Of a stretch of 5,817 nucleotides of DNA, positions 1 through 5,682 are shown piece after piece; the stretch's first letter is position 1, and every line of letters begins with the position of its first letter. Source of the DNA: Alkalimonas sp. (lineage in GTDB: Bacteria; Pseudomonadota; Gammaproteobacteria; Enterobacterales; Alteromonadaceae); NCBI GenBank assembly GCA_007117525.1, contig SKGJ01000169.1, positions 1 to 5,817 on the forward strand, given 5' to 3'. The position numbers and the translations under genes are program-made. Under the pieces are notes generated by a model. That model searched no databases and had not been told where the DNA came from. It was given only the letters and a program-made list of their open reading frames with translations.

Positions 1-755
1 ATGTGGCCGAGTCGGAGTTGTTTGGCTATGGACCCAATGCCTTTGCCGGCTCCACCCAAGGCAAAAAAGGTATTTTTGAGCAAGCCAATGGCGGCAGTGT
101 GTTTCTGGACGAAGTCGGTGAGATGTCGCGGGAGTTGCAAACCAAATTGCTGCGGTTTTTGCAAGATGGGTCCTTTCGCCGGGTTGCCGATGAAAACGAA
201 GTCAAAGTGGATGTGCGGGTGATTTGCACCACCCAAAAAGATTTGCCTGCCATGGTGCAGGAAGGAAAATTCCGTGAAGATCTGTACTACCGCTTGAATG
301 TCTTTACGCTGGCCTTGCCTGCGCTGCGTGAGCGCAAACAAGACATTGTGCCCCTAAGCGAGCACTTTGTGGCGCGCTTTGCGGCTCGTCTTGGGCGAAA
401 AGCGCCCAGGTTCAGTGAGAGTTGCGTGCAGTTTCTGCAAAGTTACCCCTGGCCGGGCAATGTGCGTCAGCTGGAAAACGCGCTGTACCGTGCGGTCACC
501 CTGCTTGAGGGCTACCAACTGGATAAAGAGCATTTGCAACTGCCCAGCTTTACCAGCGACTTTGGTTATCTGGAGCAGGAGTTTGATGGCACCCTGGACG
601 AGGCCGTCAAACGCTTTGAGGCCAGCTTGCTGCGTAAACTTTACCCAGCCTACCCAAGTTCGCGGCAATTGGCTAAAAAACTGGGGCTTAGCCATACAGC
701 AGTGGCGAATAAACTGCGGGATTACGGCATTAATCGCAAGACTGTAAAAATTTAA
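1..755 (+). CDS. tyrR: TyrR/PhhR-like aromatic amino acid transcriptional regulator, 3' part (5' end outside window)
   Basis: This is the C-terminal 251 residues of a sigma54-activator-like AAA+ regulator; the first complete codon begins at position 3 and TAA ends it at 755. What is visible: the ESELFGYG segment after the Walker A region (which lies off the window), a degenerate GAFTGA loop reading NAFAGS (36-53), Walker B GGSVFLDE (Asp at 108-110), the arginine-finger segment FREDLYYRLN, the sensor II motif PWPGNVRQLENA, and a C-terminal helix-turn-helix (about 660-728, SRQLAKKLGLSHTAVANKL). From memory the HTH and AAA+ segments match E. coli TyrR far more closely than typical NtrC-type regulators. 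TyrR proteins sense Tyr/Phe/Trp through N-terminal ACT and PAS domains, not visible here, and act on sigma70 promoters. Its location directly upstream of the tyrosine-degradation genes suggests it controls them. The ATG at position 1 is out of frame and is not its start. Confidence 0.9.
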   Translation, partial: VAESELFGYGPNAFAGSTQGKKGIFEQANGGSVFLDEVGEMSRELQTKLLRFLQDGSFRRVADENEVKVDVRVICTTQKDLPAMVQEGKFREDLYYRLNVFTLALPALRERKQDIVPLSEHFVARFAARLGRKAPRFSESCVQFLQSYPWPGNVRQLENALYRAVTLLEGYQLDKEHLQLPSFTSDFGYLEQEFDGTLDEAVKRFEASLLRKLYPAYPSSRQLAKKLGLSHTAVANKLRDYGINRKTVKI

Positions 756-786
756 TGCCACTTTGTGCGTAAAACGATACTCCAGC

Positions 787-818
787 CCAGCAGCTGCGTC
801 CGGCTGCTGGCTTTCTCT
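787..818 (+). terminator. Probable rho-independent terminator of the tyrR-like gene
   Basis: The arms CCAGCAGC (787-794) and GCTGCTGG (803-810) form a perfect 8-bp stem, extendable by one T-G pair, around an 8-base loop. The stem is followed by CTTTCTCTTG, an interrupted pyrimidine/T tract. It sits 32 bases after the tyrR stop codon. The weak T tract lowers certainty, but placement and stem strength fit termination of the regulator mRNA before the catabolic operon. Confidence 0.6.
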
Positions 819-845
819 TGTATAGACCTTCCAATAGCGCTTTTT

Positions 846-863
846 TGTACTGAATTGTTTACG
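846..863 (+). promoter_or_regulatory. Candidate TyrR box
   Basis: The site reads TGTACT-N6-TTTACG, compared with the E. coli TyrR consensus TGTAAA-N6-TTTACA. It matches 9 of 12 half-site positions and keeps the key G (847) and C (862) 15 bases apart. It lies in the intergenic region between the TyrR-like regulator gene and hppD, centred about 148 bases upstream of the likely hppD transcription start. It is a single site found by eye; no second convincing box was found nearer the promoter. Confidence 0.4.
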
Positions 864-990
864 GTTTTTGCTCGAAGCTGAAATCCGCAGGAAAATGACG
901 GTGGATGTTCAACTGGGTCAAACTAAAGCAAGATAGCGCCAAATGGGATCTGGCAGCCGCCTTGATGACTAAGGCAACTGCCCCCAAGCC

Positions 991-996
991 TATAAT
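991..996 (+). promoter_or_regulatory. Probable -10 element of the hppD operon promoter
   Basis: A perfect TATAAT lies 19 bases before the hppD ATG. No good -35 hexamer sits 16-18 bases upstream (968-973 reads ACTAAG; the nearest TTGATG, 962-967, is 23 bases away) and there is no extended -10 TG. Transcription would start near 1002-1004, giving a leader of only about 12-14 nt that still contains the GGAG ribosome binding site at 1005-1008. A consensus -10 with a poor -35 is typical of an activator-dependent promoter, consistent with TyrR-family control, but this is inference. Confidence 0.5.
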
Positions 997-1015
997 CAGA
1001 ACGTGGAGATGTCGT

Positions 1016-2089
1016 ATGCAAGATGTGATTAACCCTTTGGGAACAGATGGCTTTGAGTTTGTTGAGTACACCGCGGCCGATGCGGAAGGTATCCAAAAGC
1101 TGAAGGATCTGTTTCATGGCCTGGGCTTTACCGAAGTAGCGAAGCACCGCTCAAAAGAGGCCTGGTTGTACAAGCAAGGCGATATCAACTTTATCATCAA
1201 TGCGCAGCCGAATTCTCAGGCAGAAGAGTTTGCCCGTAAGCATGGCCCCAGCGTCTGTGCCATGGCGTTTCGAGTGCAAGATGCAGCCAAAGCCTTGCAG
1301 CATGCGTTGGCCAATGGTGCCAAAGAGTACAAAAACCAAATTGGTCCGATGGAGCTGAATATCCCTGCGGTATATGGCATTGGCAGTAGCCTGCTGTATT
1401 TTGTTGATCGCTACGGTGCCTCTTCGGTGTACGACATCGACTTTAAGTACTACGACAACTGGCAAACCGAGATGTCAAAGCACGGAGTGGGCCTCGAAGT
1501 GCTGGATCATTTAACGCACAACGTCATGCGTGGCAATATGAATGTCTGGTCCGGTTTCTATGAGAAAATCGGTAACTTCCGTGAAATTCGTTACTTCGAT
1601 ATTGAAGGCAAGCTGACAGGCCTGGTGTCCCGTGCCATGACGGCACCTTGCGGCAAAATTCGCATTCCAATCAATGAATCCTCTGATGATAAATCACAAA
1701 TTGAAGAGTTCTTACGCGAATACAATGGCGAAGGCATTCAGCATATTGCCCTGACCAGCGACGATATTTATCAAACGGTACGAACCCTGCGTGAGCGTGG
1801 TATGGACTTTATGCCAACGCCGGATACGTATTACGATAAAGTCGATGCCCGGGTAGAAGGACACGAGGAAGACCTTGCGCAGATGCGTGAGCTGCGGATC
1901 CTGATCGATGGTGCGCCAATGAAAGATGGCATTTTGCTGCAAATCTTTACCAAAACTGTGATTGGCCCGGTGTTCTTTGAAATTATTCAGCGTAAGGGCA
2001 ACGAAGGCTTTGGTGAGGGCAACTTTAAAGCCTTGTTCGAGTCCATCGAAGAAGATCAAATCCAACGTGGGGTGTTAGCCGATGCGTAA
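1016..2089 (+). CDS. hppD: 4-hydroxyphenylpyruvate dioxygenase
   Basis: HppD is a cytosolic Fe(II) enzyme that turns 4-hydroxyphenylpyruvate and O2 into homogentisate and CO2, the committing step of the homogentisate pathway. The 357-residue product has the usual bacterial length and two vicinal-oxygen-chelate halves: an N-terminal domain (about 1-150) and a catalytic C-terminal domain. The iron triad is recognisable: H165 in LDHLTHNV, H243 in GEGIQHIAL and E322 in PVFFEIIQRKG, matching H161/H240/E322 of the Pseudomonas enzyme. The C-terminal helix GFGEGNFKALFESIE, which closes the active site, is intact. I chose ATG 1016 because GGAG at 1005-1008 is 7 bases upstream and the protein begins at the family position; the frame stays open upstream to 905 but that extension is not family-like and would precede the promoter. 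It is the first gene of the operon and overlaps hmgA by 8 bases. Confidence 0.96.
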   Translation: MQDVINPLGTDGFEFVEYTAADAEGIQKLKDLFHGLGFTEVAKHRSKEAWLYKQGDINFIINAQPNSQAEEFARKHGPSVCAMAFRVQDAAKALQHALANGAKEYKNQIGPMELNIPAVYGIGSSLLYFVDRYGASSVYDIDFKYYDNWQTEMSKHGVGLEVLDHLTHNVMRGNMNVWSGFYEKIGNFREIRYFDIEGKLTGLVSRAMTAPCGKIRIPINESSDDKSQIEEFLREYNGEGIQHIALTSDDIYQTVRTLRERGMDFMPTPDTYYDKVDARVEGHEEDLAQMRELRILIDGAPMKDGILLQIFTKTVIGPVFFEIIQRKGNEGFGEGNFKALFESIEEDQIQRGVLADA

Positions 2090-3212
2090 ATGGGCCTCAT
2101 TTCCGCTGCGGGAGGGCGATGTGTCGCGTCAGGCGCACGCTGACTTTCCGGAACAAGCGATCTATGAACGCGAAACCGGCCGGAGTGGTTTTTTTGGTCC
2201 GGCAACGCATTTCCATCATCGCCATGCCCCGACCGGCTGGAGCGATTGGCAGGGGCCTTTGCGTCCCCGCCTGTTCGATTTAAACCAACTGAGTGAAAAC
2301 CAGGTGGAATCGCCCTGGCAAGTGCCCTTGTTGCTGCACAATGCGCACTGCAAAATGCGTACCTGGCGTCTGAACGATCCAATGCCGTATCTGGTGCGGA
2401 ACGCCGACGGCGATGAGCTGTTGTTTGTGCACGAGGGCAGTGCTGACTTGTACTGCGATTACGGTCATTTGGAAATTGTCGAAGGCGATTACGTGGTGAT
2501 CCCACGCAGTACCATGTGGCGGTTGGAGCCCAAAAGCCCCATGTTGTTGCTGATGATTGAAGCCACCAACGACTCTTACCAATTGCCGGAAAAAGGCCTG
2601 GTAGGAAATCATGCGATTTTCGACCCAGCGATGCTGGATACGCCGAAAATCAACGATGCCTTCAAAGCCCAGTACTCAGAAGAAAGCTGGCAGGTGCAGA
2701 TCAAGCGTCATGGCCAGACCTCGGTAGTGACCTACCCCTACAACCCACTCGATGCGGTGGGCTGGCACGGTGATTTGGCGGTGATGCGGATCAATTGGCG
2801 GGATATTCGCCCATTGATGAGCCATCGCTACCACTTGCCACCTTCGGCGCACACCACTTTTGTAGCACAGCGTTTTGTGGTTTGTACCTTTGTGCCTCGG
2901 CCGATTGAAAGTGATCCGGGGGCACTGAAAGTACCTTTTTACCACAACAACGACGACTACGATGAAGTGCTGTTTTACCATGCCGGCGACTTCTTCAGTC
3001 GCGATAACATCGAAAAAGGCATGGTGACCTTCCATCCGGCCGGTTTTACCCATGGCCCGCATCCGAAAGCCTTTCAGGCCGGGCAGGAGTACCGCAAAAA
3101 GTTCACCGACGAAGTGGCGGTGATGCTGGATACCCGCGATGCGCTGGAAATTGGCGAGGCGGCTTTGAGTACCGAAAACCCGGCCTACGTCAACAGCTGG
3201 CAGGTGAAGTAA
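2082..3212 (+). CDS. hmgA: Homogentisate 1,2-dioxygenase, short type
   Basis: HmgA opens the homogentisate ring with O2 to give 4-maleylacetoacetate using Fe(II). The 376-residue product is shorter than the well-studied human and Pseudomonas enzymes (about 430-445) and is of the divergent type found next to hppD in Vibrio and Shewanella. The N-terminal signature (SRQAHADFPE, ERETGRSGFFGPATH, GPLRPRLFDLN) is characteristic of that type. The C-terminal cupin shows the likely iron ligands H288 and E295 (YHNNDDYDEVLFYHAGDF, an H-x-N-x4-E-x6-G cupin motif) and H324 in HPAGFTHGPH, corresponding to the human H335/E341/H371 triad. A second cupin-like segment (DELLFVHEGSADLY, then EGDYVVIPRSTMWRL) lies around residues 107-147. 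ATG 2082 overlaps the hppD stop by 8 bases, with a GGGGTG ribosome binding site at 2069-2074, suggesting translational coupling. Loss of this enzyme in related bacteria causes pyomelanin pigment through homogentisate accumulation. Confidence 0.93.
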   Translation: MRKWASFPLREGDVSRQAHADFPEQAIYERETGRSGFFGPATHFHHRHAPTGWSDWQGPLRPRLFDLNQLSENQVESPWQVPLLLHNAHCKMRTWRLNDPMPYLVRNADGDELLFVHEGSADLYCDYGHLEIVEGDYVVIPRSTMWRLEPKSPMLLLMIEATNDSYQLPEKGLVGNHAIFDPAMLDTPKINDAFKAQYSEESWQVQIKRHGQTSVVTYPYNPLDAVGWHGDLAVMRINWRDIRPLMSHRYHLPPSAHTTFVAQRFVVCTFVPRPIESDPGALKVPFYHNNDDYDEVLFYHAGDFFSRDNIEKGMVTFHPAGFTHGPHPKAFQAGQEYRKKFTDEVAVMLDTRDALEIGEAALSTENPAYVNSWQVK

Positions 3213-3253
3213 GCTATTGAGCAGCCGTTAAGGCATATGACAAAGGATTATTG

Positions 3254-4276
3254 ATGAAATTTGCAACATTAAATACCGCTGGCCGTGATGGTCAGCTGGT
3301 GCTGGTAAGCCGTGATTTAACCCGTTGTGTCGCTATCCCGCAAATTGCGACCACCTTGCAACAGCTGCTGGATGCCTGGTCGGAAAAAGCGCCTCAGGCC
3401 GAAGAAGTCTATCAGGCGTTGAATGCCGGTACTGCAGCGGACAGCCAGCCATTTGACCAGACGCAGTGCGCATCGCCACTGCCCCGTGCTTACCACTGGG
3501 CTGACGGCAGTGCTTATGTCAATCATGTTGAGCTGGTGCGCAAAGCCCGCAATGCGGAAATGCCACCCAGCTTCTGGACGGATCCGCTGATGTACCAAGG
3601 CGGTTCGGATGCGTTCTTGCCACCTCATGCGCCTATTCCAGTGGCCAGTGAAGAGTACGGCATTGATTTTGAAGGTGAAGTGGCGGTCATTACTGACGAT
3701 GTGGCGATGGGAATTCCCGCCGAGCAAGCCCGTGAGCGTATTCGTTTGGTGATGTTGGTGAACGATGTGTCTTTGCGTGGTTTGATCCCCAATGAACTTG
3801 GCAAAGGTTTCGGCTTTTACCAGTCCAAGCCATCGTCCAGCTTTAGCCCGGTGGCGGTGACACTGGATGAGCTCGAAGGCGTCTGGCAGAATGCCAAACT
3901 GCATTTGCCGCTGTTGTCCACCTACAATGGCGAGGCGTTCGGAAAGCCAAATGCCGGCGTGGATATGACCTTCGACTTTGGTCAGTTGATTGCCCATGCC
4001 GCCAGAACCCGTCCACTCTGTGCGGGTACCATTATTGGTTCTGGCACGGTATCGAACAAGCAAGGCACCGATTATGGTACGGCGATTTCCGAGGGTGGTG
4101 TTGGCTACAGCTGCATTGCCGAAATTCGAATGATTGAAACCATTCGCGACGGCAAGCCGAGTACCAGCTTTATGAAGTTTGGTGATCGCATTCGCATCGA
4201 AATGCAGGATGCTCAGGGCCAAAGTATCTTTGGCACCATCGACCAGCAGGTGGTAGAGTATCGCTATCAGGGCTAA
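3254..4276 (+). CDS. fahA: Fumarylacetoacetase (short fumarylacetoacetate hydrolase family)
   Basis: This cytosolic hydrolase splits 4-fumarylacetoacetate into fumarate and acetoacetate, the last step of the pathway. The 340-residue protein belongs to the shorter bacterial FAH class rather than the roughly 420-430-residue mammalian/Pseudomonas type. It has an N-terminal FAH-associated domain (about 1-75) followed by the FAH fold. The substrate-side segment DPLMYQGGSDAF, the metal-binding motif YGIDFEGEVAV (E140, E142), and NDVSLR (D171) followed by GKGFGFYQSKPSSSFSP are all present; these acidic residues should hold the Mg/Ca ion. The glycine-rich GTIIGSGTVSNKQG and the C-terminal MKFGDRIRIEM are also family hallmarks. 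ATG 3254 is preferred over the TTG three bases earlier because AAAGGA (3242-3247) sits 6 bases from the ATG. The gene starts 41 bases after hmgA. Substrate is assigned from operon context plus family; the FAH family also contains other diketone hydrolases. Confidence 0.92.
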   Translation: MKFATLNTAGRDGQLVLVSRDLTRCVAIPQIATTLQQLLDAWSEKAPQAEEVYQALNAGTAADSQPFDQTQCASPLPRAYHWADGSAYVNHVELVRKARNAEMPPSFWTDPLMYQGGSDAFLPPHAPIPVASEEYGIDFEGEVAVITDDVAMGIPAEQARERIRLVMLVNDVSLRGLIPNELGKGFGFYQSKPSSSFSPVAVTLDELEGVWQNAKLHLPLLSTYNGEAFGKPNAGVDMTFDFGQLIAHAARTRPLCAGTIIGSGTVSNKQGTDYGTAISEGGVGYSCIAEIRMIETIRDGKPSTSFMKFGDRIRIEMQDAQGQSIFGTIDQQVVEYRYQG

Positions 4277-4300
4277 GCGCCTGGCAGTGTCCATCCAATC

Positions 4301-4325
4301 AAAGAGCTGCTTCGGCAGCTCTTTT
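4301..4325 (+). terminator. UUCG-capped hairpin with short T tract between fahA and maiA (intrinsic terminator or attenuator)
   Basis: The arms AAAGAGCTGC (4301-4310) and GCAGCTCTTT (4315-4324) are perfectly complementary over 10 bp and enclose the very stable tetraloop TTCG (4311-4314). The T tract is short (four T, 4322-4325, partly in the stem) and is followed by GCATC. The hairpin lies 24 bases after the fahA stop and ends 5 bases before the maiA ribosome binding site AAGGA (4331-4335). It is shaped like an intrinsic terminator but sits inside a co-directional gene set, so it may terminate only partially, or stabilise the upstream mRNA. Confidence 0.7.
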
Positions 4326-4341
4326 GCATCAAGGAAAAACA

Positions 4342-4980
4342 ATGAAGCTTTATGGTTATTGGCGCTCTTCGGCGGCTTATCGGGTTCGTATTGCACTGGC
4401 TTTAAAAGGAGTGGGTTACCAATCGATCCCGGTACATTTGGTGAAAAACGGTGGCGAACAGCACCAGGCGGTTTATCAAGCGCTGAACCCGGCCGAGCTG
4501 GTACCTACCTTGGTCGATGAAGAACTCACGCTCAACCAGTCGCTGGCGATTCTGGAGTACCTGGATGCCCGCTACCCTGAACCCGCATTACTGCCTGCGG
4601 ATGCTGCGCAAGCTGCTCAGGTTCGGGCTTTGGCCCTGGATATTGCCTGCGATATTCATCCGCTGAACAACCTGCGGGTGTTGCAGTATTTGACCGGGCC
4701 GCTTGGGCTGTCGGAACAACAAAAAACCGAGTGGATCCATCATTGGCTGGCGACGGGCTTTCAGGCGTTGGAACAGCGCCTGGCTGAGACTGCAGGGAAG
4801 TTTTGTATCGGTGACAAGGTATCACTGGCCGATCTTTGCCTGGTGCCGCAGGTTTACAATGCACTGCGTTTTCAGTTGGATATGTCGCCTTACCCCGTGA
4901 TGATGGCCATTTACCAGCATTGCAACCAGCTGGACGCTTTTCAGCAAGCAGCCCCGGAAGCACAGCCGGATGCACAGTAA
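4342..4980 (+). CDS. maiA: Maleylacetoacetate isomerase (zeta-class glutathione S-transferase)
   Basis: MaiA isomerises 4-maleylacetoacetate to 4-fumarylacetoacetate with glutathione as cofactor, linking HmgA to FahA. The 212-residue length is standard for the family. The N-terminal thioredoxin-like domain (about 1-80) begins YGYWRSSAAYRVRIAL, the zeta-class active-site segment; S9 corresponds to human MAAI Ser14 and A11 to Cys16. The glutathione-contacting segment is LVPTLVDEELTLNQSLAILEYL (Q66, S67). The all-helical C-terminal domain contains GDKVSLADLCLVPQVYNALRF with the GST N-capping S-x-x-D. ATG 4342 is chosen because AAGGA (4331-4335) lies 6 bases upstream and this gives the family N-terminus; the in-frame TTG at 4324 lies in a terminator-like stem. 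Its stop overlaps the start of the next small gene. Confidence 0.95.
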   Translation: MKLYGYWRSSAAYRVRIALALKGVGYQSIPVHLVKNGGEQHQAVYQALNPAELVPTLVDEELTLNQSLAILEYLDARYPEPALLPADAAQAAQVRALALDIACDIHPLNNLRVLQYLTGPLGLSEQQKTEWIHHWLATGFQALEQRLAETAGKFCIGDKVSLADLCLVPQVYNALRFQLDMSPYPVMMAIYQHCNQLDAFQQAAPEAQPDAQ

Positions 4981-5188
4981 CTGGATCCCGCGCTTTCCAA
5001 AGCGCTGGCTAAACCGAAGCTTGTTTTTTATCGGTGTTGCTGGCATTGCTCTGCAGTGGCTGGCGGTTGGCGTCTCTTGGTGGCAGGGATACAGTATTTC
5101 GTTTCACTGGTGGTTTCACTGGCTGGCCCCACTGCTTTGTGTGCTTTGGGGCTCTATTCCCCGGCTGCAGCTGCAGGACGAGCATTAA
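4970..5188 (+). CDS. Small Trp-rich two-helix membrane protein of unknown function
   Basis: I do not recognise this 72-residue product. Two hydrophobic segments are visible, about residues 17-35 (SLFFIGVAGIALQWLAVGV) and 45-63, consistent with an inner-membrane hairpin. The N-terminus before the first helix is basic (R8, K11, R12, R16) and R65 follows the second, suggesting both ends face the cytoplasm. Nine of 72 residues are Trp. The start codon overlaps the maiA 3' end by 11 bases; a modest GGAAG (4956-4960) lies 9 bases upstream, so translation may be coupled to maiA. The stop lies only 5 bases from the end of the converging minus-strand gene, with no clear terminator between. Codon usage looks similar to its neighbours by eye. 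A chance reading frame cannot be excluded. A competing frame starting at 5034 lacks membrane-protein character and a good start. Confidence 0.6.
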   Translation: MHSNWIPRFPKRWLNRSLFFIGVAGIALQWLAVGVSWWQGYSISFHWWFHWLAPLLCVLWGSIPRLQLQDEH

Positions 5189-5193
5189 TTTCC

Positions 5194-5670
5194 TCAGCGG
5201 CCAGGTCGTAAAAAGCCGCGCGGGGTGACGCTCTCAAGACCTTGTTCATTTAGGTTAAAGTCGAGCTGCCCGATGTTTCTGTCCCTCACAAAATGATGGC
5301 GAACCCCATCTATGTCAATGACAAAACTGCCTGGTGCGTTTAAATCTTCTTCTTGAAAAAGCTTGATACGGTGTTCTCCTATTGCCAATTCAAACCCAAT
5401 CAGAGGATCGTTAATAAAATCTGTTGCCCAGACAAACTGCTCTTGATGCAGTACCAGCGCCACGGAGTAAAGCTGTGGCACGGAAGGTACATTGACCGAC
5501 TGGCGGCCGACAATAAATACATTACGGCCGTCTTTACGGGTGTAGGTAAAACCAAAATCGAAGGTCTGCTGACTGCCATCTCTCAGGTAGGCAATGCCCG
5601 AGCCGGTCACATCAAACTGTGCCAGGGCATGGGTGCTGAACAGTAGCAGCGCAATGAGCCAAACTCTCAT
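5194..5670 (-). CDS. Small secreted (periplasmic) protein of unknown function
   Basis: I do not recognise this 158-residue protein. It begins with a clear type I signal peptide: MR, a hydrophobic core VWLIALLLF, then THALA followed by Q18, so cleavage after A17 would leave a mature domain of 141 residues. No lipobox Cys is present. The mature part alternates hydrophobic and polar residues with many aromatics and Gly/Asp turns (for example QTFDFGFTYTRKDG, FVIDIDGVRHHFVRD), suggesting a mostly beta fold; no catalytic motif or transmembrane segment is visible. The ribosome binding site is excellent: AGGAGG on the minus strand (5681-5676), 5 bases before ATG. It starts 12 bases after the stop of the LysM-domain gene, so the two are probably co-transcribed, which hints at an envelope role. 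It converges on the tyrosine operon and is not part of that pathway. Confidence 0.8.
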   Translation of the reverse strand: MRVWLIALLLFSTHALAQFDVTGSGIAYLRDGSQQTFDFGFTYTRKDGRNVFIVGRQSVNVPSVPQLYSVALVLHQEQFVWATDFINDPLIGFELAIGEHRIKLFQEEDLNAPGSFVIDIDGVRHHFVRDRNIGQLDFNLNEQGLESVTPRGFLRPGR

Positions 5671-5675
5671 GGAGC

Positions 5676-5681
5676 CCTCCT
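5676..5681 (-). promoter_or_regulatory. Strong ribosome binding site of the small secreted protein gene
   Basis: A full AGGAGG Shine-Dalgarno sequence on the minus strand lies 5 bases before the ATG at 5670 and starts 1 base after the preceding LysM gene's TGA. It fixes the start of the secreted protein and supports translation of the two genes from one mRNA. Confidence 0.75.
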
Positions 5682-5682
5682 A

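Larger units (their letters stand above)
756..1015. other. Intergenic control region between tyrR-like gene and hppD operon
   Basis: This 260-base gap has no credible gene. It contains the tyrR terminator hairpin, a T6 run at 841-846 that merges with the candidate TyrR box, and the hppD promoter -10 element. The frame upstream of hppD is open from 905 but is judged non-coding. Between 864 and 990 I see no further inverted repeat or strong binding motif; this would be room for other regulators or DNA bending. Confidence 0.7.

Noticed and set aside
841..846. Run of six T as a possible terminator tail
   Set aside because: The only inverted repeat before it is the 6-base AGCGCT-like palindrome, which leaves no loop; no stable stem precedes the run.
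905..1015. In-frame upstream extension of hppD by 37 codons
   Set aside because: No ribosome binding site at 905, the residues are not HPPD-like, and the TATAAT promoter and GGAG site fall inside it.
2056..2505. 149-codon minus-strand frame opposite hmgA, rich in Arg and Ala
   Set aside because: Arg/Ala/Pro-rich shadow of a confident gene with no domain or start signals.
3251..3253. TTG start for fahA, one codon before the ATG
   Set aside because: Only 3 bases from the AAAGGA site; the following ATG has the normal 6-base spacing.
4324..4341. TTG start giving MaiA six extra residues
   Set aside because: The TTG lies in the hairpin stem and upstream of the AAGGA site that serves ATG 4342; the family N-terminus fits the ATG.
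3317..4396. 359-codon open frame on the minus strand opposite fahA
   Set aside because: It lies entirely opposite a confident gene and the start of maiA, has no recognisable domain, and its composition is that of a shadow of the fahA frame.
4287..4520. 77-codon plus-strand open frame over the hairpin and maiA start
   Set aside because: Out of frame with maiA, covers a terminator-like stem, and has no family resemblance.
5164..5175. CTGCAGCTGCAG palindrome
   Set aside because: Lies in the coding end of the small membrane protein gene, encodes LQLQ codons, and lacks a T tract; no sign of a regulatory site.
5197..5219. GCGGC / GCCGC inverted repeat near the convergent gene ends
   Set aside because: Only 5 bp with a 13-base loop and no T tract after either arm; too weak to call a bidirectional terminator.
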